Source of the DNA: Bacteroidota bacterium
GTDB taxonomy: Bacteria > Bacteroidota > Bacteroidia > Chitinophagales > UBA10324
Reading direction: 5' to 3'
Assembly (NCBI GenBank): GCA_018267315.1
Contig: JAFDYS010000019.1
Coordinates: 1-64,000 of the forward strand
DNA: 64,000 nt
A program made the position numbers and the translations under genes. Shown here piece after piece: positions 27,410-37,476 of the stretch (the first letter of the stretch is position 1; the number at the start of each line of letters is the position of its first letter). Under the pieces are notes generated by a model. That model was not told the origin of the DNA and searched no databases. It saw only the letters and a list, made by a program, of their open reading frames with translations.

Positions 27410-29263
27410 ATGAATTTTCTCACCCTTGAAAATATTTCAAAGTCCTATGCTGACCGCGTGCTCATTGATGGCCTTTCAGTGAGCATCAACAAAGGAGAAA
27501 AGGTGGCACTGGTGGCCAAGAACGGAACAGGCAAAACCACATTGCTTCGGATTGCTGCCGGCATTGAAACAGCGGATGAAGGGAAAATTTACCTGCGCAA
27601 AGAAATCCGCACGGCATTTCTCGATCAGGAACCGGAATTATCGCGTGATAAAAATGTGCTTGAAGCTGTATTCGATACCGACCATCCGATGCTGCTCGCC
27701 GTGAAGGAATATGAACGTTGTCTTCTTCATCCGGAAAAGAAACATGAGTTTGATGCCGTCATGGAGAAGATGGAACTGCTCAAGGCCTGGGATTATGAAG
27801 CGCAGGTGAAACAAATTCTTTCACGGTTAAATATTGCACAACTCGAACAACCGGTTTCAACTTTGTCAGGCGGGCAGAAGAAGAGAGTGGCACTCGCTAA
27901 ACTGCTCATTGATGATCCTGATTTCCTCATTCTCGACGAGCCGACCAATCACCTCGATCTGGAGATGATCGAATGGCTGGAGAAATACCTCTCGAAGCCG
28001 GGCATCACTTTACTGATGGTGACGCACGACCGGTTCTTTCTGGAGAATGTGTGCAATGAAATCATTGAACTGGATGACCATCAATTGTACCGCTACAAAG
28101 GAAACTACTCCTATTACCTGGAGAAGAAAGCGCAGCGCGAAGCCGCTGAAGAAGCTTCAGTTGACCGCGCGAGAAATCTGCTGCGCAAAGAACTTGACTG
28201 GATGCGCCGCCAACCAAAGGCGAGAACCACTAAAGCAAAATCGCGGATTGATGCTTTTTATGACCTGAAGGAAAGAGCATCATCAAAAACGGAAGAGGAT
28301 GAACTCAAACTCGAGATCAACATACAGCGGCTTGGCGGAAAAATCGTTGAGTTCCATCACGTGCACAAGAGTTACGGCCAACAGAAACTGCTGAGTGATT
28401 TCACTTACAAATTCAAGTCGCGCGAGCGGGTGGGCATTGTGGGGCGTAACGGATCGGGCAAATCCACCTTGTTACGGCTGATGACCGGAAGAGAGAAACC
28501 TGATTCGGGCAAAATCGTGATTGGCGACACCGTGCAATTCGGTTACTATTCACAGGAAGGAATTCAACTTAAGGAAGACAAGCGGGTGATTGAAGCAGTG
28601 CGCGAGATCGCCGATTTCATTCCGCTCACAAAGGGAAAAACCATCAGCGCTTCCCAATTGCTGGAGCGGTTTCTCTTTCCCCAATTATCGCACTACACCT
28701 ACGTTTCCAAATTGAGCGGCGGAGAAAAGAGAAGATTGTTTCTCCTCACCATATTGATGAAGAATCCGAATTTCTTCATCCTTGACGAGCCGACCAATGA
28801 CCTCGACATCATCACGCTCAATGTGCTGGAAGATTTTCTCCTTGATTTTCCGGGTTGCCTCGCCGTGGTTTCTCACGACCGCCATTTCATGAACAAGCTG
28901 GTTGATCATTTGCTCGTGCTGGAAGGAAATGGAATAGTGAAGGATTTCCCCGGTAACTATAATGAATACCTTGCCCGGAAGGAATCTGAAACTCCTGCGG
29001 CACCCGTTGAGAGAAAAACGGAAGCCCCCACGAAAGTGGTGAAAGAAAAAAAGCGGTTGAGCTATCTTGAAAAACGGGAGTTTGAAACACTCGAAAAAGA
29101 AATCCCGCAACTTGAACACCGGAAAGCCGAACTCACTTCAATGATGAGCGGCGGTAACAATGACTTTGCTGCACTGCAGAAATTTTCTGCTGAGCTCACT
29201 GAAATAATGCAACAACTCGAAGCAAAAACCGATCGCTGGCTGCAACTATCAGAGTTCCTATGA
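27410..29263 (+). CDS. ABC-F family ATPase (Uup-like)
   Basis: A 617-residue soluble protein with two ABC ATPase domains and no membrane segments. Domain 1: Walker A AKNGTGKT, signature LSGGQKKR, Walker B LILDEPTNHLDL. Domain 2: Walker A GRNGSGKS, signature LSGGEKRR, Walker B FILDEPTNDLDI. The linker between them is basic and helical (RARNLLRKELDWMRRQPKARTTKAKSR shows the pattern over about 27 residues), and the C-terminal 90 residues form a charged coiled coil (RLSYLEKREFETLEKEI), the arrangement of Uup and related proteins. Family members act on the ribosome or on branched DNA. The start is set by the promoter 16 bases upstream. Confidence 0.93.
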   Translation: MNFLTLENISKSYADRVLIDGLSVSINKGEKVALVAKNGTGKTTLLRIAAGIETADEGKIYLRKEIRTAFLDQEPELSRDKNVLEAVFDTDHPMLLAVKEYERCLLHPEKKHEFDAVMEKMELLKAWDYEAQVKQILSRLNIAQLEQPVSTLSGGQKKRVALAKLLIDDPDFLILDEPTNHLDLEMIEWLEKYLSKPGITLLMVTHDRFFLENVCNEIIELDDHQLYRYKGNYSYYLEKKAQREAAEEASVDRARNLLRKELDWMRRQPKARTTKAKSRIDAFYDLKERASSKTEEDELKLEINIQRLGGKIVEFHHVHKSYGQQKLLSDFTYKFKSRERVGIVGRNGSGKSTLLRLMTGREKPDSGKIVIGDTVQFGYYSQEGIQLKEDKRVIEAVREIADFIPLTKGKTISASQLLERFLFPQLSHYTYVSKLSGGEKRRLFLLTILMKNPNFFILDEPTNDLDIITLNVLEDFLLDFPGCLAVVSHDRHFMNKLVDHLLVLEGNGIVKDFPGNYNEYLARKESETPAAPVERKTEAPTKVVKEKKRLSYLEKREFETLEKEIPQLEHRKAELTSMMSGGNNDFAALQKFSAELTEIMQQLEAKTDRWLQLSEFL

Positions 29264-29269
29264 TTCTAC

Positions 29270-29749
29270 TCATTTCGCCGTGAGGAACCGGGCGAATAGC
29301 AGATACCTCTTTCCGAGATTTTCGAGGCGGGATTTCACATTTATTTTCTTATCTTCTTTCAGATTGTACAACTCGGGCAATAGCTTGATCTGTTCGATGT
29401 GATGGCGGATTTTGCGCAGCAGCGCTTCACAGTCGTAGCCGATGTACTTGTTCAGAAACGGATTGTCGCCCGTTAGTTCACGGGTGATGGTTCCTTTCTT
29501 CACCTTGCGGAAATCAAATCCCTCTTCCATGGCCTTAGTGACTTGGTCGAGCCGCAGCTTCTCAATAACCTTTTCTTCGGGCGCATTTTTATCCAGGTAG
29601 TGATCGAGGATCAAATCCATGTTGAATTCCACTTCGGCGAGAATCTTGTTCTTCACGCCGCGTGCTTTGGATTTCTGATCCTGCACCTCTTTTACCACGC
29701 CGCGCGTATCCCGGGCAACTCCAAAAAGATCCTTTACAAACTCGAGCAT
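29270..29749 (-). CDS. Hypothetical protein, helical, conserved function unknown
   Basis: A 159-residue protein starting at ATG 29749 (a TTG two codons upstream is less likely). I do not recognise a family. It has no signal peptide or membrane segment and reads as mostly alpha-helical and strongly charged, with many Lys/Glu pairs (EVQDQKSKARGVKNKILAEVEF; KVIEKLRLDQVTKAMEEGFDF; LRKIRHHIEQIKLLPEL). It converges with the ABC-F gene (6 bases between stops). The coding character is good: the frame is open over its whole length and has no better alternative on the other strand. Cytosolic location is likely. Confidence 0.6.
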   Translation of the reverse strand: MLEFVKDLFGVARDTRGVVKEVQDQKSKARGVKNKILAEVEFNMDLILDHYLDKNAPEEKVIEKLRLDQVTKAMEEGFDFRKVKKGTITRELTGDNPFLNKYIGYDCEALLRKIRHHIEQIKLLPELYNLKEDKKINVKSRLENLGKRYLLFARFLTAK

Positions 29750-29812
29750 GAGCAAATTGCTTCAGCGAAAAATAAAATATAAAGACGAAACTATCGTCTG
29801 AAGAGGTTGTTT

Positions 29813-29820
29813 TAGCTTTG
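29813..29820 (+). promoter_or_regulatory. -7 promoter element (TAGCTTTG) of the alpha/beta hydrolase gene
   Basis: An exact TAnnTTTG match, 19 bases before the ATG at 29840, in the 90-base divergent gap. Confidence 0.6.
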
Positions 29821-29839
29821 AAGAACCTCCTCCATCAGT

Positions 29840-30709
29840 ATGAAAAACTTCTTTCGGCGGCCGCGCAACTGGATGATCATCGTAGCCGTTTTATTACTGG
29901 CGCCTGTCACCTATTCATACGTGATGATGAATCAGTTTTCCTGGAGCGATAAGGAACTCAGTGATTACTTCAGCCAAAAAAAGATGAAGCCACAATACAG
30001 GGAGTACACCGTTAACGGACGAACCATTTTTTACGCCAGCATCGGCAGCGATACGTTGCCCATGGTGCTTTTCATCCATGGTGCTCCCGGTTCGTGGTAC
30101 GATTATGTGAAATATTTCGGCGACAGCAACCTCATTTCAAAAGCACATCTGGTTTCGCTTGATCGGCCCGGCTACGGTAAATCAGGGGAAGGGCAACCCG
30201 TCACTTCCATTGAAGAGCAGGCGGAAATGATTCGGCCGCTATTCGATCTGAACAAATCGAACCAGCCCGTAGTGCTGCTCGGCCATTCTTATGGTGGCCC
30301 CATTGCAGTGAAACTGGCGATGGATTACCCCGATGAAGTGAAAGGAATGGTGCTGCTTGCTCCGGCTATCGATCCCGATAATGAAAAGCAATTCGCCATC
30401 AATCGCCTGGCTGATTTGAGGATGATCAGAAGCATGATCCCCCGCATCTGGGTTTCGGCCTACTACGAGAAGAAGACACATGTGGATGAGCTGCGGAAAC
30501 TAAATGACTGGGAAAAAATCATTTCACCCACGGTGTACATGTATGGCGATAAAGACGGACTGGTGCCGCCGGTGAATGTAGAATTTGCGAAAAGGAAAAT
30601 CCTGAATGCTCCGCTTTCCATTACAGAATTTCCGAATGAAAATCACTTCATCCCCTGGACGCAGCAGGATTCAGTGACGAAAGTGATCTTGAGTTTGATA
30701 GAGAAATAG
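29840..30709 (+). CDS. Membrane-anchored alpha/beta hydrolase
   Basis: A 289-residue hydrolase. Residues about 11-30 (WMIIVAVLLLAPVTYSYVMM) form an N-terminal membrane anchor or uncleaved signal, so the enzyme probably faces the periplasm. The alpha/beta hydrolase core shows HGAPGSWYDY (oxyanion region), LDRPGYGKSG, nucleophile Ser in LLGHSYGGPIA, acid in YGDKDGLVPP and His in ENHFIPW. The fold and motifs resemble the epoxide hydrolase/haloperoxidase group of esterases, but the substrate cannot be told. It converges on the ACMSD-like gene, 11 bases from it. Confidence 0.85.
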   Translation: MKNFFRRPRNWMIIVAVLLLAPVTYSYVMMNQFSWSDKELSDYFSQKKMKPQYREYTVNGRTIFYASIGSDTLPMVLFIHGAPGSWYDYVKYFGDSNLISKAHLVSLDRPGYGKSGEGQPVTSIEEQAEMIRPLFDLNKSNQPVVLLGHSYGGPIAVKLAMDYPDEVKGMVLLAPAIDPDNEKQFAINRLADLRMIRSMIPRIWVSAYYEKKTHVDELRKLNDWEKIISPTVYMYGDKDGLVPPVNVEFAKRKILNAPLSITEFPNENHFIPWTQQDSVTKVILSLIEK

Positions 30710-30720
30710 GATTGGGCGGT

Positions 30721-31725
30721 TTACTTTATTTCTGGAATTCCAAGCCACTCAAATGCGTTTTCCCAAAGCAGCTTTTTCTTCAACTTCTTTTTCAGATCGG
30801 CTTCTTCAATCAGCTTTCCCGGTTTCAGTTCTCCGAGCGGAAACGGATAATCACTCCCTAAACAGATTTTGTCTTCACCGGCGAAGTCAATGATGTATTG
30901 CAGCATGCGCTCATCATGCGTGAGTGAATCGAGCCAGAATTTTCCAAGATAATTTTTGGGATGATTAGGATTGTCTACTGCAACCAGATCAGGTCGTTCA
31001 TCAAATCCATGGGCGATTCTTGCGAAGGTGGCAGGAAATGATCCACCGCCGTGAGCAAATGCTACGCGAAGTTTCGGCAGTCTTTCCAATACGCCTCCGA
31101 AAATCATCGAGCAGATCGCACGTGAGGTTTCGGCAGGCATTCCCACCAGCCACGGCAGCCAGTATTTCTGCATGTCATTTCTGCCCATCATCTCCCAGGG
31201 ATGAATGAAGACGCAGGCGCCGAGTTCTTCAGCCGCTTTGAAAATGTCGAAGAACTGCGGCTCATTCAGGTTGAGCTGGTTCACGTTGCTGCCGATCTGA
31301 ATGCCGGTAAGCCCAAGTTCTTTCACACATCGTTCCAGTTCTTTAACCGCCAGTTCAGGCGCGTGCATGGGCAGAGTTCCCAGTCCGATAAATCGCTTCG
31401 GAAAGTTCTTCACCACTTGCGCGATATGATCATTCAGAAAGCGCGACACATCAAGACAGTCCTGCGGCTTGGCCCAGTATGAAAACATGACGGGAATGGT
31501 GCTCAGCACCTGCACATCCACATGATGATGATCGCATTCTTTGATGCGCTGCTGCGGATCCCAGCAATTGCTTTCAATCTCGCGGAAGAACTTATCATCC
31601 ACCATCATCTTCGCCCGGCAATTTTTGTGATGTTCGAGATGAATGAAACCGCCGTAGCCGAACTTCTCGCCCCATTTAGGCAAATGTTCAGGGATGATGT
31701 GTGTGTGGATGTCAATCTTGCGCAT
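30721..31725 (-). CDS. ACMSD-type amidohydrolase (2-amino-3-carboxymuconate-6-semialdehyde decarboxylase family)
   Basis: A 334-residue metal-dependent enzyme of the amidohydrolase-2 superfamily. The metal site is visible as His7 and His9 in MRKIDIHTHIIPE, the third His in VFIHPWEM, the catalytic His in AFAHGGGSFP, and the Asp in CLGSDYPFPLGE. The length and the FIHPWEMMG and LGSDYPFPLGE blocks match ACMSD, which decarboxylates ACMS in kynurenine (tryptophan) breakdown or 2-nitrobenzoate catabolism. No other kynurenine-pathway gene is in the window, so it may be scattered or act on a related gamma-resorcylate-like substrate. An exact promoter element is 46 bases upstream on the minus strand. 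Confidence 0.88.
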   Translation of the reverse strand: MRKIDIHTHIIPEHLPKWGEKFGYGGFIHLEHHKNCRAKMMVDDKFFREIESNCWDPQQRIKECDHHHVDVQVLSTIPVMFSYWAKPQDCLDVSRFLNDHIAQVVKNFPKRFIGLGTLPMHAPELAVKELERCVKELGLTGIQIGSNVNQLNLNEPQFFDIFKAAEELGACVFIHPWEMMGRNDMQKYWLPWLVGMPAETSRAICSMIFGGVLERLPKLRVAFAHGGGSFPATFARIAHGFDERPDLVAVDNPNHPKNYLGKFWLDSLTHDERMLQYIIDFAGEDKICLGSDYPFPLGELKPGKLIEEADLKKKLKKKLLWENAFEWLGIPEIK

Positions 31726-31771
31726 AAGGTGTGTCGCGAAGGTAGTCTCCTGATTCGGGATGCGGCAGAGT

Positions 31772-31779
31772 CAAAAATA
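31772..31779 (-). promoter_or_regulatory. -7 promoter element (TATTTTTG, minus strand) of the ACMSD-like gene
   Basis: An exact TAnnTTTG match on the minus strand, 46 bases before the ATG at 31725. A weaker element for the opposite gene (TATGTTTA, 31855-31862) lies in the same divergent gap. Confidence 0.5.
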
Positions 31780-31887
31780 ACTCGCAGGCTTTCATCTCCC
31801 TGGCAACCCGGCTGACTGGTTGAAAATACCCGGTCACAATAAAAGTAAATCCGCTATGTTTATTTCATAAATACCATTCACCAATCC

Positions 31888-34800
31888 ATGAAACTCAAAC
31901 ATTCATTCATCGCAGCCCTCTGCACGCTCTTTGTTTTTGGCTGCACCAATCTCAGCAATGTTCTCAAACTCGATCACACCAACTTCACGGAAGAAATTGT
32001 ACCTGATCAAAACCTCTCTTTCACATTCGCGAGTGACCTCGTTCCCGATTCACTCACGCAGAAGTGGGACACGCTTCCTTACATCAAATTCACTCCTGAA
32101 GTGAAAGGCAAGTTCCGGTGGAATGCGCCAAATGAGCTCATCTTCTCACCGGTGGAGCCGTTTGCACCGAGCACTGACTTCACGGCCGAATTAACTACTG
32201 ACCTCTTCAAACACTCCCCTCAAAAACTCGGATTGCCCAAAGACCGCACTGTAAAATTCCACACGCCGTACCTGATGCTGGGCAGTGCGCAGTTTTTCTA
32301 TGCGCTGTCGCAGAAGAATCCGGGTGCGGTGGAAATACGCGCCAACGTAGTCTTCAACTGCAGGGTGAAACCGGCCGACCTCAAGAGCAAGTTGCACGTG
32401 CTGGTGAATGAAAAGGAAGTGGCGTTCGATGTGATCGGAGGCGATGCGGACTATTCCGTTGGAATCTCTATGGCTGATGTACGCGGCGAATCGAAAGACA
32501 ACATTCCAGTGAAAATTGTGGTGGACGCGGGACTAACCTGCCCGGGCAGCACTTACCAAACCAAAGAGAAAATGGAATTCACGGCCGAGGTGCCGATGAA
32601 GGAGAAACTGATGATCACGCAGATGACATCTGCCTTTGTTGACGGCAACGGCAGAGTGAATGTGTTCACCAATCAGCCGGTGATGAATGAAATCCTCAGT
32701 TCGCTCATCAGCATCAATCCTTCTATTTCCGTCACAGCGGAGAAACTTGATAATGGTTTTGTGCTGAAAGGAAATTTTGAACCCGACAAATCCTACACCA
32801 TCACCATCTCCAAAGCGCTGCAGGGTATTTTCGGATACGGTCTTGATGAAGACTACCGGCAAAGCGTGTCATTCGGCGAGGTGGAACCATCCATTGCTTT
32901 TGCTGACGGAAAAGGATTGTATCTCTCTTCGCGGGGTGCCAAAAATCTCGCCGTCAACATCACTTCAGTGAATAAGGTGAAAGTGCAGGTGGTGCGTATT
33001 TATGAAAACAACATTCTATCCTTCATGCGGGCAGGCGATCGCTATGGCTATTATTACGAAGAAGTGAGTGATGAAGGGGATGATGAAGAATACGATTACA
33101 GCAGCAGCTACCATGATTACCGCTACTATGACTTCTACAATTACGGCGATGTGATCTTCGAAAAGGATTACAACGTCAGTTCTCTCCCGAAGCAGGGTAA
33201 CGTGCGGTTGCTCAGTCTCAATCCATCCGATATCGGTTACGGAGACAAGTTCAAAGGACTTTATCTGGTGACCGTGAAAGACAACGACCGGCAGTGGTTG
33301 CAGGAAACCAAAATCGTTTCACTGTCTGATATCGGCCTCATTGCCCGGCAGGGTGATGATGAAGTGTATGTGTTTGCGAATTCCATTCTCACCACAGAAG
33401 CGCTGAGCGGAGTGAAGGTGAATTTCATCAGCACTAATAACCAGGCAGTAGCCACCGCCACCACGGACAAAGACGGTGTGGCTACGCTGAAGAATGCGAA
33501 AGCCACCCTCGGCAAATTCAACTTAGGCATGGTCACCTGCTCACTGGGTGATGATTTTAATTTCATGATCCTCGGCGACTCTTATGTAAGCACCTCGCGG
33601 TTTGAAGTAGGAGGCAAATACATGAACGATGCGCATCTCGATTGTTTCATCTATGGCGACCGCGACATCTACCGACCCGGCGACAGCATCCATTTCAACA
33701 CCATCATCCGCACGGAAGACTGGCAGGTGGTGAAAGATGTTCCGTTCAAAGTGAAACTGATTTTGCCTTCGGGAAAAGAATTCCAGTCCTTCAGGAAGAC
33801 GCCCGATGCGCAGGGATCATTTGAAGTTTCTCTTTCGGTTCCATCCACCAGTATCACCGGCACATACACTATGGAAGTGTTCACCGCCAATGATGTGTAC
33901 ATCGGCGCCAAACAATTCAGCGTGGAAGAATTTGTGCCGGATCGAATCAAGGTGGTAACGCAACTTGACAAACCGTCACCAAAGACAGGAGAAAGAATCA
34001 CAGCCAGCATCACCGCCAATAATCTCTTCGGTCCGCCGGCGGCAAACCGGAATTACGAGGTGGAACTGCAGATGCACCGCAAGGATTTCTTTGCAAAAAA
34101 ATTCTCTTCATACAATTTCAATATTCAAACCTCCGGCGATCTCTCGCTGCTGAGTTCCATCCGTAACGGACAAACGGATGAAAACGGACAAGCAACTGAG
34201 GTGTTTGAGCTGCCTTCATATACCGATGTCGGCATTATCGGCGGAAGCATTTTCACCACGGTGTTTGATGAAACCGGAAGACCGGTCCACCAAACCAGTT
34301 CCTTCGAAATGAAGACACAGGATGTCTTTTACGGCATCAAATATTTCGACAATTGGGTTGATACGCGCAAGCCGCTTTCATTCCAATTTATTTCTCTGAA
34401 TGAATCTGCGCAACCGGTGAGTGCGCAGGCGCAGGTGGAGATTTATCGGTATGACTGGCAAACTGTGATCGAGGAATTGGGCGGCCGTTATCGCTACAAT
34501 TCACAACGAAAAGAGATTCTCGTTTCACGGCAATCACTCAGCTTGTCTGCATCCGGCGGAGCAATGTCTTTCACTCCGTATAGTTCGGGTCAATATGAAG
34601 TTCGTATCTCACGCCCGGGAGCTTCAACTTATGTATCTCAAAACTTCTACGCTTACGGCTGGTATGATACGCGCAACACTTCTTTCGAGGTGAGCAATGA
34701 AGGCGAAGTGGAAATACAACCCGACAAGGAGAGTTACAATGTGGGTGATAAAGCCGAAGTGTTGTTGAAGTCGCCGTTTGAAGGAAAGATTCTTGTCACG

Positions 34801-37338
34801 GTGGAACGCGGCACCACGCTTGAGTACCACTACCTCAACACAAAAGACAAAGCCGCCAGCATCACCATTCCGGTGAAGAATGAATTCCTGCCCAATGTAT
34901 TCATCACGGCTACAGCCATCCGCAAAATGTCGGGCAATCAATTGCCGCTGATGGTGGCGCGCGGCTATGTTCCGCTTCCGGTGACGAAAACAGAAACAAA
35001 AATTCCGGTCACAATCACGGCAGCCGAAACGTCACGATCAAAAACAAAGCAGCGCATTCAGGTGAAAACTGCACCGAATGCTGAGGTGACCATCGCCGTG
35101 GTGGATGAGGGAATCCTTCAGCTGAAGAACACAACTACTCCTGATCCTTACAACTTCTTCTATGCGCAGCGGGCATTGCAGGTCAACTCGTATGATCTGT
35201 ATCCTTTCCTCTTTCCGGAATACTCAACCGCTTATTCGTCGGCGGCACTCAGCGGTGACATGGCCGAAGCGATGAAGAACCGCGTGAATCCTTTTTCCGC
35301 GAAGCGGTTTAACCTCGTGGCTCTGTGGAGCGGCATCATCAAAGCCGATGGCAGCGGCAATGCTTCTTTCAACGTGAACATTCCGCAATTCTCCGGCGCA
35401 CTGCGTGTGATGGCGGTAGCATATAAAGCCAACACCTTCGGTTCGGCGGAAAAACAAATGAAGGTGGCCGATCCGATTGTGATCAGCACGGCGCTGCCGC
35501 GATTCTTTTCCCCGAATGATGAAGTGAAGGTTCCCATTACATTGGCCAACACCACGACAAAGAATGCCGATGTGAAAGTGGACATTGCTGTGGCCGGCCC
35601 GTTGACGGTTTCAGGAAGTTCATCACAGAACACATCCGTCAAAGCGAATGCAGAAGGACAAGTTGAATTCGCTGTGCTAGCTAATAAAGGACTCGGTACC
35701 GGAACGGTGACCATCACGGTGAACGGACTCGGCGAAAAATTCACCGATCAGATTGAAATAGCGGTTCGTCCGGCTTCCACGCTCACCAAGCAAAGCGGAA
35801 GCGGTGTGATGAATGATGCGCAGACGCAGAACGTGGAGCTCAAAGCCAACATGCTGCCCGGCAGCATGAGCGCGAAACTCGTGATCAGCAAATCACCCAT
35901 GACGGAGTTCAGCAAGGACCTGCGGTACCTCATTCAATATCCCTATGGCTGCGTGGAGCAAACGGTTTCTGCTGCCTTCCCGCAACTCTATTACCGTGAT
36001 CTCGCAAAGGCCATTGGCCAGGAAAACAAGGCGATCGTTTACAATCCCGATTACAATGTGCAGCAGGCGATCAGGAAACTGGAGAGCATGCAACTCTACA
36101 ATGGCGCCATCGCTTACTGGCCCGGCGGTGATTATGAAAGCTGGTGGGGCACGGCGTATGCCGCGCACTTCCTCACCGAAGCGAAGAAGGCCGGCTTCGA
36201 TGTGAACCAGTCCATTCTTGATAAGATCTATTCCTACCTGCAGCAGAAGGTAAAGTCCTACGCTACGGAAGACTGGTATTACGTGGATGTAAACGGGATT
36301 GCCCGGAAGGATGCTATCGCATCACGTGAAGAATTCTATTCCATGTTCGTGCTGGCCACCGTCGGGAAGTTCGATCAGTCGGCCTTGAATTATTATAAAG
36401 CGCATCCGGAGCTCCTCACACCCGACTCCAAATACATGCTTGCTGCCGTGTATGCGCTGGCAGGAAACCAAAGCAGCTACAAGAATCTGTTGCCGGAAGC
36501 ATGGGCGAACATCCGCTCACAGCGTGCCTTTGGAGGAAGCTTCTATTCCGAATTACGTGATGAAGCACTGGCGTTATATGTTCTCGAAGAAGTGGATCCG
36601 AATAATGTGCAGATACCTGTGATGAGTCAGCATCTTTCTCAGAAGTTAAGGAAGAACTACTGGTACTCCACGCAGGAGCGTGCCTTCTCTTTCCTTGCTC
36701 TCGGTAAAATTGCCCGCAAGGCCGCGCAAAGCAATGTAACGGCCACGGTGACCGTGGGCGGCAAACAGGTCGGCAACTTCACCGGCGCCGATCTCACCAT
36801 CAGCAGCGATCTGGCGAATCAGACGGCAGTGATTCAGTCCAAAGGCACCGGCACACTTTATTACTTCTGGGAAGTGAGCGGCATTGATGTTTCCGGCAAG
36901 ATCAAAGAAGAAGACAGCTACCTCAGGGTGCGGCGGCAGTATCTCGATCGCTTCGGGCATTCGATCAATCCCGCTGACGTGAAACAAAATGACCTGGCGG
37001 TGGTGAAGGTGAGCGTGCAGACACTCGACTATAATGCGAACGTGGATAACGTGGCCGTCACCGATCTGCTGCCCGCAGGATTTGAAATCGAGAATCCGCG
37101 CATCAGTTCCATACCTGACCTCACGTGGGTGAAGGACGTATCTGCCTATGATTACCTCGACATCCGCGACGACCGCATCACATTCTTCTGCACTGCAAAT
37201 TCCGGCGAAAAGAATTTCTATTACGTCGTACGCGCCGTGTCAAAAGGAACATTCAAACAAGGGCCGGTGAGCGCTGATGCGATGTACAACGGCGAGTATC
37301 ACAGCTACTGGGGAGCGGGGGAAGTGAAGGTGAAGTAA
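31888..37338 (+). CDS. Bacterial alpha-2-macroglobulin family lipoprotein with thioester motif
   Basis: A giant 1816-residue protein with a lipoprotein signal (MKLKHSFIAALCTLFVFGC, Cys19). Several macroglobulin-like beta domains come first, the middle holds the bait-like region and the MG7/A2M block (VVDEGILQLKNTTTPDPYNFF at about 1072-1092, a family landmark), then the thioester domain with CVEQ at Cys1355 to Gln1358 (YPYGCVEQTVSAAFPQ), followed by the alpha/alpha toroid (YNGAIAYWPGGDYESWWGTAYAAHF). The C-terminus is the receptor-binding-like domain. Family members trap attacking proteases covalently in the periplasm. They are often encoded next to penicillin-binding protein 1C, which is absent here. 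An Asp/Glu/Tyr-rich low-complexity stretch at about residues 390-420 is unusual. Confidence 0.94.
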   Translation: MKLKHSFIAALCTLFVFGCTNLSNVLKLDHTNFTEEIVPDQNLSFTFASDLVPDSLTQKWDTLPYIKFTPEVKGKFRWNAPNELIFSPVEPFAPSTDFTAELTTDLFKHSPQKLGLPKDRTVKFHTPYLMLGSAQFFYALSQKNPGAVEIRANVVFNCRVKPADLKSKLHVLVNEKEVAFDVIGGDADYSVGISMADVRGESKDNIPVKIVVDAGLTCPGSTYQTKEKMEFTAEVPMKEKLMITQMTSAFVDGNGRVNVFTNQPVMNEILSSLISINPSISVTAEKLDNGFVLKGNFEPDKSYTITISKALQGIFGYGLDEDYRQSVSFGEVEPSIAFADGKGLYLSSRGAKNLAVNITSVNKVKVQVVRIYENNILSFMRAGDRYGYYYEEVSDEGDDEEYDYSSSYHDYRYYDFYNYGDVIFEKDYNVSSLPKQGNVRLLSLNPSDIGYGDKFKGLYLVTVKDNDRQWLQETKIVSLSDIGLIARQGDDEVYVFANSILTTEALSGVKVNFISTNNQAVATATTDKDGVATLKNAKATLGKFNLGMVTCSLGDDFNFMILGDSYVSTSRFEVGGKYMNDAHLDCFIYGDRDIYRPGDSIHFNTIIRTEDWQVVKDVPFKVKLILPSGKEFQSFRKTPDAQGSFEVSLSVPSTSITGTYTMEVFTANDVYIGAKQFSVEEFVPDRIKVVTQLDKPSPKTGERITASITANNLFGPPAANRNYEVELQMHRKDFFAKKFSSYNFNIQTSGDLSLLSSIRNGQTDENGQATEVFELPSYTDVGIIGGSIFTTVFDETGRPVHQTSSFEMKTQDVFYGIKYFDNWVDTRKPLSFQFISLNESAQPVSAQAQVEIYRYDWQTVIEELGGRYRYNSQRKEILVSRQSLSLSASGGAMSFTPYSSGQYEVRISRPGASTYVSQNFYAYGWYDTRNTSFEVSNEGEVEIQPDKESYNVGDKAEVLLKSPFEGKILVTVERGTTLEYHYLNTKDKAASITIPVKNEFLPNVFITATAIRKMSGNQLPLMVARGYVPLPVTKTETKIPVTITAAETSRSKTKQRIQVKTAPNAEVTIAVVDEGILQLKNTTTPDPYNFFYAQRALQVNSYDLYPFLFPEYSTAYSSAALSGDMAEAMKNRVNPFSAKRFNLVALWSGIIKADGSGNASFNVNIPQFSGALRVMAVAYKANTFGSAEKQMKVADPIVISTALPRFFSPNDEVKVPITLANTTTKNADVKVDIAVAGPLTVSGSSSQNTSVKANAEGQVEFAVLANKGLGTGTVTITVNGLGEKFTDQIEIAVRPASTLTKQSGSGVMNDAQTQNVELKANMLPGSMSAKLVISKSPMTEFSKDLRYLIQYPYGCVEQTVSAAFPQLYYRDLAKAIGQENKAIVYNPDYNVQQAIRKLESMQLYNGAIAYWPGGDYESWWGTAYAAHFLTEAKKAGFDVNQSILDKIYSYLQQKVKSYATEDWYYVDVNGIARKDAIASREEFYSMFVLATVGKFDQSALNYYKAHPELLTPDSKYMLAAVYALAGNQSSYKNLLPEAWANIRSQRAFGGSFYSELRDEALALYVLEEVDPNNVQIPVMSQHLSQKLRKNYWYSTQERAFSFLALGKIARKAAQSNVTATVTVGGKQVGNFTGADLTISSDLANQTAVIQSKGTGTLYYFWEVSGIDVSGKIKEEDSYLRVRRQYLDRFGHSINPADVKQNDLAVVKVSVQTLDYNANVDNVAVTDLLPAGFEIENPRISSIPDLTWVKDVSAYDYLDIRDDRITFFCTANSGEKNFYYVVRAVSKGTFKQGPVSADAMYNGEYHSYWGAGEVKVK

Positions 37339-37476
37339 TTCGGCCATTGCAGCTAAAGTAAAGAACTCGAGCGCGTGTGCAGTAGAGAATTGATGCGAAG
37401 GCGCACGCGTTCGCTCCGCAATAGCTTAACGACAAACGCGCGCGAGACGAGATTCTCTTTTCTGTATTCGCTCCTC

